A stretch of DNA of 64,000 nucleotides from Brachionus rotundiformis (GCA_016802295.1 JAESIW010000137.1:4557694-4621693), one strand, 5' to 3'. Counted from the first letter of the stretch, positions 24,101-37,650 are shown. The notes: generated from the letters alone by a model not told the origin. Numbers and translations: made by a program.

Positions 24101-27100
24101 CTACAGATTCTGCTTTAGCCTTTAAAGATAATATGTAAAAGATGGAGCCACAGAGAAGCATTAAATTTATAGATAAAATAGCCAATTTTTATATTTTATT
24201 TTATATAGTTTACTTTTTGACTAAAGATTTTATTAAATTTAATTGAGAAATTATTATTTTTATTTTGAAAATCAATTACCGGTGAGTAAACTGGTGGCGT
24301 ACCAACATCAATTAATGGTGTTGCTGCAGCAATCGGAAACCAACCTCGATATATTTGTTGATTGAGATCCTTGAGTATAAAAAGAACATAAAATTAGGAA
24401 AGTTTATTTATCCAATGTACGTAGAATTCTCCGAAAGACCATTTTCCATCAGGCGATATCTTTTTAATCGCGATCAACTGATTTAGACTCGGATCTAAGG
24501 ATAATTCGCCGCTATTCTGAGCGACATAAGGTTCAATAGCCATGGAAATAGTATGCTTGCCAATGTATTCAATTGGTAGATTAAATTTCACCACAAAATT
24601 TGCTGGAAATATTCCTGATCTTAATGGATTTGATGGATCAATGCCAGAGCCAACTATTTGCCCAGTTAGCCAATCTTCATTGCGATTTATTACATTTATT
24701 ACCTCAAATTCGCGAAAATTCAAATCGCCTGGCTCATTTGAGATATATGCATACACAGAAATAAAATAATCTTTTTATTTTAAATTATCAATTAAAGACA
24801 TTTTATTTTTTTAATTTTTTTCTTCTAATAAAATTACTTTTGATATCTGTTATTAATCTGAAATAAAAAAAAATTTAGATGAAAAAATTTTTTAAATGTT
24901 TAAGCTTTACTTGTCAGGGCTAATTTGTGGTGCCGGTTGTACAAAATTTTCTTCTTGTATAGCTCTGTTAAAAAAGATAGTGATTAAATTTCACAAATAA
25001 AAAAATTTATAATACTGACTCTAAATCACTCAATTTAATGGTAAACGAAGCCGGAAATACACCACTTTTTCCCTTAGACTCTCCAAATAGCCAACCTTCA
25101 TCGGCTTTATAATTTAGATCAACCTTTGGATAGATTATTAATTACTATTTGGTAAAATTGATTAATTTAGCATACATTGATGACATCGCCTTCAGTGATT
25201 GTCAACTCGTCATCTCGACTTGCCTCAAATGTGTACAAGGCTTTGAATTTGACCCAATTTGCTGTCGGCGACTGTAAATTTGTTTTATTCGGTTTGGCCG
25301 CCGAGTGACTAGGAACCGACGGACTTTGCATCTTAAGATTATTGTTGAAAAAGCTGATCGTATTTTTAATAGATGATTTTGATGAATCTTAATTGTAAAT
25401 TTATAAATTTTTGTAATATATATAAATAAAACGAGTACCATCTGGAAAAGCAGACCAGTCAGCAGTGTTAGTATTAAAGTTAGCGGTTTTAGTAGGTGAA
25501 ATTTGGCTAGTCGCGTTATTCGCCCAATTATCATCTAAGCCAAAGCCTGTATTGGAAGTACTTTTGGGAATATCCCCAAACGCTGAGTCAAAATTGGTCC
25601 CATGTTTTGTCCCATTGGACCACATATCGTCAAAGCTTGTATTTGTTTTTTCTGGTTGAAAGGCGGCAAAAGGGTCATTCTTTTCATTTGGTTTGGTTTC
25701 AAAACTGGCAAATGGATCGTTTTCAACTCCAAATCCGGAATTTGTTTCATTTGGTTGATCAAAAGCTGATGACCAATTGACATTAAAATTGCTTTCCATT
25801 TTGTTTATTGACTCGTTTGGTTTGGAACTTTTAACTGTTGGACCTGGCGAAAATGGATCAAATGTGGCACTTGGTACACTAGTAGCAGTTTGCTGTATTT
25901 TAAATATTTCATCTTTAATAGCATCATAGTTATCTATTATTAGAATTTATTTATTTTATTAGCTCATTTAACAAGTATCTAGGAACAACATGCAAAGAGC
26001 AAATTGACAAATAAAAATATTTTTTAAATAAGTAAGAAAAATTTAGAAGGTTTAAAGTATTTTAATATTTAAAATTTTAAAATCTTAAATAAATTTTGAA
26101 TTCCTAATTTTAATCCTGGTTAATTATAAATTAAATAAGTGGTTAATAGAAAATAATTTTAATTTAACTTTTGTCAATTTTTTTTACCAAAATTATTAAA
26201 ATATCAGCTTTAAGCAAACAATGCAACAATCTTACTTTTAGGTGTATTTGATCTAGAAGTATCTTCCAATTGACTTGTTCTATTGATTGATGTATTAACC
26301 GGTTTAGAAGAAATAGAATTGCCTGATTTATTTAAAGAATTGGACAGTGTTCCATTTAATTTTGTTGTATTGGTAACAGTTGCCAGACTATTTTTCTTTA
26401 ACTCAATTATTTTACTCAATCTTTCATTTTCCTTAGCTAATTCAACTTCGTCTGCTTTGGTCACTTCTAGTTCATGCTTGACCACTTCTAATTGTGTCCT
26501 AGCAGAACTAATTTGTTTCTCTAAATTGCTTAATTCTTGTTTAAGTTGGTTAACAGTGTGTTCTTTTTCTTTTAATTGATTGTTTTGATTCACAAAGTCC
26601 TCATTGGCCAAGCTATCTTGCTTTAAATTCTTCAATTCCTCATTTAAATGGTACTTTTCTTGTGCCAAACGTGCCAATTTTTGTGAAAAATCTTTCATTT
26701 CTTTTTCAGCTGCTTGCATTTGAGCATACTTTTCTGAATTTACCTTTCTAGTTGCATCAAGTCGATTGTTCAAATCGATTAAACTCGATTGATTGTCGGA
26801 TATTTTTGTCTTGTATGTGGATATCTTATCATTTAATGCTTGCATATCGAATTCTAAATTTTTGTCTTTGGCCTTGGCAATGCTTAATTGTTCCTGAAGT
26901 TTTATTTTTTGAGTTTCGAGCTCTTGTTTTTTTTGCTTTTCCCATTCGATTCTTTGTTGTTTGATGAGCTCGTTTCGAGCCTTTTCGCGCTGTTCAATAA
27001 CCTTGCGTCTTTCTTCCTCGCGCTGCATATCCAACAACCGCTGCCTTTCCATCTGCTTTTCCATTTCGGCCAGTCGCCGCTTTTCTTGTTCTTCTTTAAG

Positions 27101-29100
27101 TTTCTGCCTGCGCTCGGCTTCGACTCGTTCCTTTTCTTCGCGTTCACGTTTTTCTCTTTCTTCCTGTTCGCGCAGTGCTTGTCTTTTGGCCTCTAGTACC
27201 GCATTGCCACGATCGTAATTTTCCTTTCTTTTATCTTCAAATGTAGCTGCCAGTATTTTATTTGCCAGCACTGGCGAAGATTCAGAACCAGATTTGTTTA
27301 GAGGTTCTGGTGATAGAGTGGCGTTCAAGGCTGATGACGATGATCTAGACCTTTGCGGCTGAAGTTCAATTGGAAGAGTGGATGGAAGAACATTTCCGGT
27401 TTTTGCATAATCGCATAAATGCATAGCCAATATAAATTCCTCATAGGAAAGCTTTCCATCTTTGTCATGATCAGCCAAGTTCCTTTTAAGTTTAATTTTT
27501 AAAATTAAAAAAATATATAAAGATTTAATAATTTAATTAACTTAAATTTTTGAATAAGTTTAAAATTAATGAATTTTTATTATCTTTGACTTTGATTAAA
27601 CGCTTACTTATCTCATAAATCAAAGAGCAAAAAGAATAAATAATTATTTTAATTTTAATTTTAAAAAATTTTGCTTGAAGGAACTATTAAAATTATGAAT
27701 TAACATTATTAAAGTAAATCTTAAGCTCAAAAATATGTTTTTCCATTATTATTAATATTGCCATTAGAAAATATAATCAATATATAAATAACAGAAGATT
27801 ATTATCTTTTCGGCTTGAAAAGACATAAATGATATAAAATAGGAATTAAAAATTCTAAATAAACATTATTTCTTCTAAGTGAGAATATTGATTTGGACTA
27901 ATTTTATAGCTTAATAAGATAAATATTAAAAATTAGTTAAAAATATTCTTGATTGTTTCATAAAGTTTAATTGCCTGTAAAAAAAAAATATTAAACCTTG
28001 TTTAACAATTTTCCACATTTTAATTTAATAAGTTATTCAGAATAAATTACTAAAAACAAAAATTCAATTGTGCTTAAAAGCTTACCAAATTTGAATAAGA
28101 ATATTTTGAGCCAAACCAGACTGCATTAAGATAGTCTTAGCCTGTTGGCCAGTCAAAAAACCAGTCGATCCAGTGTCATTGCTTTGGAACATTTGGCTGT
28201 ATTTAGTTCTTGAAGTGCTTGGAATTGGCACCAACGGATTGGGTCTTAATTAAAAAAATATATATTTTATTAACCATCACAAGCTTTGGAAAAGGCATTG
28301 TGAGAAAGTAAGAAAGCATTTGGTGTTAAAAGGCTAAAGTGATACAAAACATGCTTTAAAAGTAAAAAAGCCGTCTAGTTAGACTTACAAATTAAATGGT
28401 AAATAACGATTATAACTAATTAAACATTTAACATTTAAAATAATCATAAAATTTATAATTAAACTTACAAATTTGTATTGACTGCCGCAAGTGGTGTGAA
28501 AATAGCTCCTGTTGTTGTTGGCTGAGATGCTACTGATGCGGCTATGTTGGTACTTGGGGGCGGAGTGACAAAATTATTGGGAAAAGAAGGTAGACCCGGG
28601 GTCGGTGTAATCACTGGCATGGTCATATTTGACGACGGTGCAGACGGTATAGGAGTGGTCATTGGAATATTCGGTATTCCGGAAATCGGAATTTGATTTG
28701 TTAGCGGAAAATTTGAAAAAGTCGGTGTTGACGATGCTTGAGGCTTATTATTTGAATTAAAATTTGCCAAAGTTGGTAATGTCGATGAAATAGGATCCGT
28801 TTGCAGCGATTTGGGACAGACAGATGGAAGAATTGCAGAGCCTTGAGGGCTTGTCAGACATTTTTTTATCAAAAAGCAAGCAATGCTGAACTCTTTACGG
28901 TCCAAACTTCCATCTTTGTTCAAATCGGCCAAGTTCCATATTTGGCCCAATACGGGTACGGCTAGTCCGGATTTTAGAAAAAATGGTTTAACTTGTTCTC
29001 CGCTAAGCATATTGCCATTTAATGGGCTCAATTGAGTAAATGTTGCATCGTGTTTAGTACGTTCATCGGGTGTTATTTTCCATGTTTCTGGATTATCCAT
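18135..29100 (-). CDS. ITSN: Intersectin, long form (EH-SH3-DH-PH-C2)
   Basis: Endocytic scaffold and Rho-family (Cdc42-type) exchange factor, 1853 residues, 22 exons. Exons: 29100-28469, 28244-28086, 27482-26236, 25933-25439, 25387-25176, 25123-25020, 24964-24911, 24857-24838, 24770-24421, 24369-24280, 24119-23954, 23876-23535, 20438-20116, 20051-19945, 19888-19813, 19757-19650, 19599-19337, 19291-19228, 19057-18923, 18868-18744, 18683-18601, 18541-18135. All phases join. Domains: EH1 at about 10-95 (EF loop DLNKDGSLDRKEF) and EH2 at 225-310 (DHDKDGKLSYEEF). A KERQ-rich coiled coil spans 345-620, and a DPF/WxxF-type AP2-binding linker 690-840. SH3 domains lie at about 893-945, 978-1035, 1045-1108 and 1230-1287. 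Then DH 1370-1570 (INEIHQTEKTYIKNLKL; LLPMQRLPLYSLL), PH 1590-1710 (GPRKLCYYG; ELYGFLFND) and C2 1725-1850. The second of the five vertebrate SH3 domains appears missing. One intron uses a GC donor and one exon is 20 bp. Confidence 0.95.
21988..22017 (+). repeat. Exact 30 bp direct repeat, copy 1
   Basis: Identical over 30 bases to 22605-22634, beginning ttcaaaatagcaaaatat and ending cattagat. Both copies are inside the long intersectin intron, 617 bp apart, with unrelated flanks. Confidence 0.9.
22605..22634 (+). repeat. Exact 30 bp direct repeat, copy 2
   Basis: Second copy of the 30 bp word at 21988-22017, same orientation. The sequence around it is not duplicated. Confidence 0.9.
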
Positions 29101-31347
29101 TTTTCCAAATTATGTGTGACAGATCAATCGGTCTGATGCTAATCAAGTAAATGATTTTTATAATTTCAATCAAATAAGAGTAAAAAAAGCAATCAGAATA
29201 AGAGAAAACAAAATGCAAAATTTTAATACATAATTTATTAAAGTATTTGAATCTAGTCTCAAAAAAAGAGAAAATATAAACGAGTCTATGATGAATATTT
29301 CAAAATTTATTATGTAATTAACCATTGTTACTAGTAGAAATTAAAGAAAAATTTTAAAATTTGATCTATTCTTGGCAAACCTGTGGTATTTTTTTTTCCT
29401 ATCTTTTGTCTGATATATTGCCTAATTATTGTTTATCTATTTTTTCTGTGACAAAATAAATAAAATGATTTGCTCAAAAATTCTTATAATTTATTATTAA
29501 AATTTTATATTTTTTATAACTTTATAAAATCGATAGTTTAATTCTTTGGTTTGTAGGACAAGATAAAAACTTGCTTTAGCTTTTAATTTATCATGAATTA
29601 TTAAAATTTTGTCTTAACAGAAATAATTGATCAACTTACACTATTCTAATCGCTATGTTAAAAAACTTATATTATTTTAATGCTTTTACTCACTCGGAAA
29701 ATCTTGTCAGCGACGCTTATAATCGTGTATATATCTAAAAATAAATAATCCTATTTATATTTTTCATCTAATTTAAATAAGCTAAAATATAATCTATTAT
29801 AATTAAATGATATCAATAAGATAATTTTTTTTTAATTTTGCCAAGGTATAGAGATTTAAATTTGGAAAAATTACACAATATCTTAAAGGCTAAAATTAGT
29901 TTAACTTTTCTCTTATTTTTTGAGATGTTCTGATCTTGTTAAAATAAAATTAAAATAATTAAAATCGAATGGTTTCTTCTCATTTATTAAATTATAATTC
30001 AACTTGATATAACAATAAGTAAACAAATATTTCTAGATTAATCCACGAACTTTTTTAGATAAAGTTAATCGAAAGCCTCATGTCTAAAGTCTTTATGAGT
30101 TGAAAATGATGCTAAAATGTTTTTAAGGTGATTGGAACAAATGCGTAAAGGTATCCTACCGTGTGTTTTTCAGTTATATAATCAGTAAATAAACAAAATT
30201 TCATTAAAATTGACTTTTATTCATAGATCAAAAATTTCATCACTTGACCCAAAGCTTAGACTAGACATGCAATTTCGGTTTTAACCTTTAAGTAAATATT
30301 TTAAATAGATATGTCAATGCTCTTAATAAACTTTTATTAAAATTGAACCTAATAAATATTTTATTTATTATTAAAATTTGATGATAATAAATAATTAAAA
30401 ATATACACAAAGGGTGCTCTATGGTAGATATGCTAATTTGGCAAAACAATTTGTCAATTCGAAATTGCTCTCCAATTAAACAAAGATTGAATTTCAAAAG
30501 ATAAAGATGACGTTTAGCTATTCATTTCATCTCTCTAGAAGAGATAAATCTAATAAAATTAATCAACACAATAAAATTAAAAATTTATCTTTTTATCATT
30601 GTTTATTAAACTCGACTTTGATATTTTCAAAACTTAGACCAGTTGTTTGTTTGGCCTAAAAAAATAATCTCAGAATACCATTAGTTTTAATTAATTATTA
30701 TATGCCTTTTTGAAATGTTATGATGTTGAAATATTTTCCAAGATATAAAAGCGTCAAATTATTAATCTCAGTAAGAAAAAATTTTAATTATGCCTCTCTC
30801 ATTTCATTTGTATGTAGATAAATTATTAGATTATATAACTTTACTTAGAGACATTTATTATATCTTAAGTTGACATAAAAATTAACTCCTAATATAATAA
30901 TATTTCTTCTTTTTTTGAAATTTAGTTGTCAATTGCTGAAAATTTTTTATTTTTTATATCTTAAATTCTACAATTACGTAATTGTAGTTGTAAATTTACG
31001 TTTTAATTTTAGGCTTAATTGTGCTAAAATCATTATCATCGAAAAATTAAGATTTATTCATGAATATGATTATAATATGATTTTTAAAATGTTTTAAATA
31101 ATTTAAATTTAATTAAAATAATAAAAGCATAAAATCTTTGACAGATGAAATTGAGAATTTTGTTAAAATTATAATGAATAAAAATTGAGACATGTCTAAG
31201 CTCAATCATTTAAATTATTTAAACTATGGAAATTTTAAAATCATAATTTTATTTTAACATTTTAAGCAAAGATTTTCAAGTGTACTCCATGATTTTATTA
31301 ATTCAAATCATTCATGCCAATCAGTAAACATTTTTCTATCCTAAATC
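29101..31347. other. Intergenic, divergent promoter region
   Basis: 2.2 kb of AT-rich DNA between the divergent starts of intersectin (minus) and BPNT2 (plus). No exon seen. It must hold the promoters of both genes, but I recognise no specific element. Confidence 0.5.
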
Positions 31348-32414
31348 ATGAAATCGAATGCAAGCTTTTTAATGAAAGTTAAGACTAAATATTTGCTTAG
31401 TTTATTTTTCCTTTTTGCCATAAGTTGGTCATCGGTTAAATTTTTTGCATTCAATGCTGGTCAAAAAGACAGGGGTCAGCAAGAACGCTTATTTAAAATG
31501 CAAATCAATGATGGTGAAATAAATCTGAACGAGCTTTTTCACTTCGGAGAGTGCTTAATTAAAGAAGCTGGTCAAAAAATTGTCCAGATTAGAAAAGAGA
31601 CTGATTTGAAAGTTGACCATAAAAAAAAAGACAATAGTGTTGTTACTAAAGCTGATTTTGAATCACATACCATTTTGACCCAGACATTAAAGCACAAATT
31701 TCCAACTTTGAAAATAAATTCGGAAGAAAATGACCAAAATAAGCCAGAATTCGATCTTAAATTTTACATGTCCAAATGCAATAACTACAAACCAAAGCCA
31801 GATGATTTAATTAAATCTACTCTTGAGGTAAATGTGTGGATCGATCCTTTGGACGCTACACAAGAATATTCCGAAAATTTGGTGGAATATGTGACTGTGA
31901 TGTTTTGCATTTCTCAAATTGGAATTCCCAAAGCAGGAATAATTCACAATCCATTTCTAAATAGAACTGGTAACTTTATTTTTTATAAAAATGAGTATTT
32001 TTTTATTGATTTTAATCCCAAGTGAGCTCATTCTTTGAGAAACCAAAAGTTGACAAATCTGACAAACCAGAAAATAAGAACAAAATTATTGTTTCTAGGT
32101 CTCATGCTGAAAAAGTCAAGGAAATAATTGGCAATAAAATTAAGAATGCCGAAATCATACCAGCTGGAGGCTCAGGATACAAAACTCTTAGTTTATTAGA
32201 TAACAAAGCTGATCTTTATTTACATTCTTCTAAAATTTACAAATGGGATTTATGCGCACCGAATGCTATTCTAAACAATTTGGGAGGTAAACTCACCCAG
32301 AGAAATGGCAAACCTGTCGATTACTCGAATGCTGAAGAAAAAACCAAATCTGTTGATGGCATCATTGCATCTTTGCATTTTTATGATTATTTCTATGAAA
32401 TTTTTAAACTTTGA
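31348..32414 (+). CDS. BPNT2: Golgi-resident PAP phosphatase (BPNT2/IMPAD1)
   Basis: Magnesium-dependent, lithium-sensitive 3'-nucleotidase of the inositol monophosphatase superfamily. It hydrolyses 3'-phosphoadenosine 5'-phosphate left by sulfation reactions in the Golgi lumen. Exons 31348-31969 and 32023-32414 give 337 residues (human about 359). Seen: an N-terminal membrane anchor at about 14-32 (type II topology). The metal-binding Glu pair is in NSEEN at 124-128, and the superfamily signature WIDPLDATQEY starts at 164. The second exon carries IIVSRSH, IPAGGSGYK and KWDLCAPNAIL, the last supplying the third metal-binding Asp. The membrane anchor plus IPAGGSGYK separates it from the cytosolic paralogue BPNT1. 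The 53 bp intron (GTAACT...CCAAG, phase 1) is inferred because the frame changes here. A one-base frame error is the alternative, since the intron also reads as open protein for 17 codons. Confidence 0.92.
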
Positions 32415-34257
32415 TTTAATTTAAAATAATGATTATAATTCTTACGAAAATTTTATTCGTAATAAAACTTAAATAATAAAAGAGTCTTTTTTTCTTAAAT
32501 ATTATGTTGAACTTAAATTAAAATTTTAAATGTTGTTTTAAAATATAATCTTTTTGAAGATAGAATTATGATCAATTAAATAATTTTTTTTGTTTGTTGA
32601 GTGTTAATTAAAGTAAATTTGGAAAAAAAATTTATTTTTCCGTATTTAGTCCGGAAATAATTTATTTCAAAATTTTGCTTCAAAGATGTTAGTGATACTT
32701 TTCCAATCTTTTACCAATCTTTTTTCTTTATTTTTAAGAAATTTTATCTAATGTTTTAGACTAGATCCCGTCTTCAAATATCCTTGATTCAAACTGCTAT
32801 TTTTTTTATAATTTTGTCTTTATTTTAAGATAATAAACTATACATTGATCAAAATAATTGAGAATTTTATTTTCAAGCAAATTAGATGCTTTCCAAAAAC
32901 AATAATTTTTATTTTATGACCGTGTAATTTTATTATTTATTTAGTAGGATATCAAAATACGATCTTTGACTTTTGTTTTAGGTCTTATCTTTAAGCTCAT
33001 TTAAAAATAGAAAGCTTAATTTTACATATAAATAATACTAATAGCACAGACATGATATTTATTCTTTGATTTAATTAAAATGAACGAATCATTAGATTAA
33101 GTTTAATTTTAAAAAATAGGCTTTGTTAAATTTAATTAGATTAATTTTCAACTCTTTCTAGGAATTTAGAGGAACAAGACAAAAAAAATGTCATTTTCAA
33201 ATACCTTATTGAGATTTTGATTTTATTAGCTTTGAAAATATTTATTTAACTATTTGAATCTAAAGGTAAATAACAATCACCAATTAAAATTATCTTGGTT
33301 TAAGATTTTTTGTTATGTCCCCACAAAAAGACATCCTAAACATAATTACTAGGATTTTATATTATTTACGCTAGTTCACCTACTCATCTACTCTATTACC
33401 TTGTAAGCTGAAAGAAAAATTAATTAGAATCGAGAATTAAAACAAAATAATAATAAAACACAATTTTAGCTTTTTAATCGTAAGTTTTTTATTCAATTAT
33501 TTTTACTGAAAAAGTTATTGTTTCTAATTTAAAATTTTTAATCTTTTAAAATTAATTAAAAAGCTAGAAAATTTTCCTTTTTAAAATAATTGTAAATTTT
33601 ATTTAAAGCTTTTTAAAAAGAATAATTTTATTATTTTTATTCGGACCGGTGAGTAAATAAACTGATTTATGTAATTTCGGTATTTAAAAGCTTTATAGAT
33701 CCAGGTACATTACTTTAAGTGTCTATTAATGAGTTCATAATTAAGCGCTTTTTTTATTGTTTTAAATTTAAATAATCCATGGCTTAAATTAACAACTTTA
33801 AAAAGCCTGATTGATATTTAAAGTGCACTTAGATTAGAGGAAAATCTAGATAATTTTTTTTTTATTTTTTAAATGCTAGAAATTAAAATTTGATCAAAAA
33901 TTGAGGCGAATTTTGATTAATTTAGCTCCAAAACTAAACACAGCATACATGACAAATATGCAGGTCATCACAAAAAATACAAATAAAATTTTCTTAACTG
34001 ACCTTAATATGAGAAATTAAACAAAATGGTTTCCAATAATTTTTTATTCCTCATTAATTTATTTATAAAATTTAACAAAGGCTTAAAATTTATTTGTATA
34101 CCTGGGCTGTTCTTTCTTTTACCTTTATATACACCCCGCATATATTATCGATTTTTTTAAAGACAAAATTCGGCTTTTTTAAAATTAATAACGTGATTTA
34201 ATTCAATTTTAATTAAAATAAATATATTTTATTAGACAGAAATAAAATTATTTCAAA
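32415..34257. other. Intergenic, no gene seen
   Basis: 1.8 kb of AT-rich DNA between BPNT2 and the PH-actin gene. No exon or repeat that I can support. Confidence 0.5.
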
Positions 34258-36790
34258 ATGGAAAATATTTTGCCTGCTGTGACTCATTCTGATTTAAATG
34301 AGCAAGTTATTAATTTAGAGGGTATCGTTTTTTGGGTTATTTTTTAATTAGAGGTAAATTTTTGCTAAGATTTGCAGGACGACACTGTTTTACCACAAGA
34401 ATTGATCAATTTGCTCAACAAGCAGAGTTTTAATGGAACTTTAATTGAAGAGAATGAGGCGAATAATGACCGAATCGGCTCCAACTTGGAAAATAACAGC
34501 TGCAATGTCTCAGAAACATCTTCGGACAGCTTAAACTGTGACACCAACAATAACTTGGCAAACTTGAAAAGCAGTACGACCAGTGTTAGCAGTTTGACCA
34601 GTGGTAATACAAATCAAGAGAACGAAACAATTATTCACGATGAGGAAAGCTATGACCAATTTGAGGAAGACTTAAAGACAAAAAAAAACTCTAACTCGAC
34701 CATCAAGCGTACCCATCTTATTAATTTGATTTACGAGCTTTATGACCTGGGTGGTCAAAGCTTGGTTTCAGTTGATGATAGTGAGGCTTTTAAGGTTCCA
34801 AAGATTCTCGTAGAAAGCTTTATGGAGAAGCTTCCACCTGGCAAAAATCTCAAGAACAGTATTCTTCTTACTTGGAAGAAAAGATATTTTAGGCTAAATT
34901 CAATAGGCGAATTGTTTGTATTTGACATTGATTCAAAGACTGGTGCTTTGAAAGATAGACCTGATGAGATTTATAATTTGATGGGCGGAAAGGCTGATTT
35001 TGATCAGAATAAAATAATTAGTTTGGATGATGGACGCGGCAATTATATGGTATTTAGATGCTGCGTTGGTGCAGAGGATAGCAATGAGTTGTTTTTGAAG
35101 TGGAAGCAAGAGATTGAGCAACAAATAGTAGACAGGTCCGAATGTCTTTGGGTCACACCCAACAAGGCTATGACTCTGAATCAGGGGCATGTCAAAAAGG
35201 ATAGAAATGTTTTAATAATTGATATTGGAACTTGCTCCATCAGAGCTGGCCTTTTTGACCAAGAGCGTAGGATACTTTTTTCGCAATTTTAAATGGCTTG
35301 TTTAATTTTTGTTTTAAAGCTAAGCTTCCAAAGCTTTTTGTGCCAACTGTTTGTTCCAAAGATCCTAATCAAAAGTGAGTAATATTTTTATGAAAATTGT
35401 TTATTTTTGATACCTTTTGAGAAACACTTCTAAGGTAATTATGACTAATTTAGTAACCATTTTATCTCAAGTAAAGTAAAAAAGACTTAAAATTCTTATG
35501 TAAATTCAAGTAGAAACTTAAAGTTTATATAAAAAGGACTTTTGTTTTTATGTTTGTCAACCTTTTGACTTTTGAATAACAGTAAAATTAAAAATAACTA
35601 TTTTATTTGAATTTTTTTTTTATATAATATATTCTAAATTTCTAAAATTCAAAAAAATAATTTATATATTCAAAATACTATTCAAAATAATTATTTTTTA
35701 ATTTTTTTTCTAAAGGAGATTAAAAGTTGGTTTTGATGCCTTTGATTTTTTGCTGGGCTCATCAGCACCGTCAACCATTGACCTTCGAAAATCAATATCA
35801 AGCTGGTGCTTGACCTCAAGCAATGGTCAATTAATATTTCCTTTGAAAAATAGAAATGGAATTGATAAACTAAACGTAGAAATAGAGAGCATTGAATCAA
35901 TTATATCATATGTAGTGGACAATTTAAACATTAATAGTGAAGAAACGGAAATTTTGATAATCACTAGCCACAAATTGACCGATCGCCTAAACACACAATA
36001 TCTGAATTATCTACTTTCTGGCCAAACTTACAATTTCAAATCAGCTACAATCATTAATCAATCACTCATGTCACTGTACTCTTATAACGCCAATATTGGA
36101 ATAATAGCTAATTTGGGTGAAAAAATTGATATAATCCCAATTTGTAATGGAATACCATTTCAAAATGGTGTCACCAATCTGGCTTATGGAGGATCTTGTA
36201 TGTCAGAGTTTTTGAATTTTTACATTTCAAGAGGACACGTGAGCTATGTGAATGACATAGAGCAATTTTTTGTACGCTTCGTAAAAGAAAAGTCTTGTTA
36301 TGCAGCCCTGAATTACTCAGAAGAGTTGAATAAATATCCAAATGATTCCAAAAAATTCAAATTGGAAATGATTGGTCAGGCAAATGAATTGAAAAAATTG
36401 GATTTTCCAGAATCGGCTAGGTTCAAAGCTGTGGAAGGATTGTTCAATCCGGAAATCTGGGGTCTGGATGGCCAAGGTATTCACAAGTTGATCTATAAAG
36501 CCATTCAGTCGAGTAGCATGGATTTAAGGCGGGAAATGGCCAGGAATATTTATCTTTGTGGCGGAATGTCCCGCATTCCAGGCTTAAAAGAGAGATTAGA
36601 AATTGAGTTGAAGAAGCTACTTCCAGTTACCTTGAAAATAAAAGTCAATGTATCTGAGTACAGCTATCATTCGGCTTACTTAGGTGCATTTAAGTTTATC
36701 CAACAGCCCGAATATGAGAAACTAATGATTTCAAGAGATGAATGGCAGCAAGAGAAGGCTAGTTGTCTGAAAAAATGGCGATGCATTTAG
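34258..36790 (+). CDS. PH domain fused to actin-related protein
   Basis: Predicted 696-residue protein from exons 34258-34321, 34370-35266, 35320-35374 and 35716-36790. Introns are 48, 53 and 341 bp and all phases match. Residues 1-110 are Asn/Ser/Glu-rich and probably disordered. A pleckstrin-homology domain lies at about 180-274 (LLTWKKRYFRLN, then the final helix FLKWKQEIEQQI). An actin fold follows from about 301: phosphate-1 loop IDIGTCSIRAGL, strand KLPKLFVPTV, then DLRREMARNIYLCGGMSRIPG, which is the actin adenosine-loop region (actin has LSGGTTMYPG). The phosphate-2 loop, normally LDSGDG, reads ANLGEKID here, so the acidic residue needed for ATP hydrolysis seems lost. The C-terminal part matches actin subdomain 1 (YHSAYLGAFKF; SRDEWQQEKAS). 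I do not recognise a named orthologue; the PH domain suggests membrane-phosphoinositide recruitment. Confidence 0.85.
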
Positions 36791-37650
36791 TTTTATATAT
36801 ATAAAATCTTTCTAGTTCAATTTATTTAAAATGTATTTGTTTATCTAGTTTTAGATAGTCTATTAACCATATCGAATTAAATTTTCTTCATATTTATTCC
36901 AATCTCAAATTTAATCTCAATTTTTGTTTTAAATATCTTTTGTATAAATAAAAATAATTTTCAATAAAAGTTAAATTAGTATTTAATTTTAAATTAAATT
37001 GATTTATTTTTTTGAATTAAGCATTCGAATTTTATTTATCAATAATTTTTAAGAAAAAAAGGCCAGTGAAATTTAAAAATTTAAATAAAAGTTTATTTTA
37101 AAACTACGACCGATGATATTATAAAAATTCTTGATTCAAACATTAGCTTAATATTAATAAATATAACTTTAAAAAAATTTATTTAAATAAAATACAATAT
37201 GACATTTTATTTTTATTATATCAATTGATTTTTTATTAATTATGAATGTTTTTTTTGGCAAAAAAAATTCTTAACAACTTTTTCGTACACAATTAAATTT
37301 GTTATTGAGTTAACATGTAATAATTTAAAACTTATTGAATATTTTTTATTTAAAATAATAGTTAAAAATCAATCATTAAATAAAAAAATATCTAAAAATT
37401 TCAAAATTTCTAGACAAATAAGCAAATTAAATATCTTAAATTATTTTTATTTAAATGATATTTTAAAAAGTAATGATTCTATAAATTTTAAGAAAAAGTC
37501 AGGTGCTGTTTATCTTGTTTGCACTTTAACTAATTAGTCTAATTAAACTTATCAGACAATTAAAATCATTTGTCTATTTCAATCAAAAATCATTCGTTTA
37601 AAACTTTTAAAAAAATATTTATTTAAATCAAAAAGTAAAGCACATCACAT
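36791..37650. other. Intergenic, no gene seen
   Basis: AT-rich spacer between the PH-actin gene and the SLC35G1-like gene, both on the plus strand. Nothing further recognised. Confidence 0.5.

Noticed and set aside
26752..27218. Several open frames opposite or beside the intersectin coiled coil (Phe/Ser-rich)
   Set aside because: Complements of Lys/Glu/Arg-rich codons on the real strand; no independent splice or start signals.
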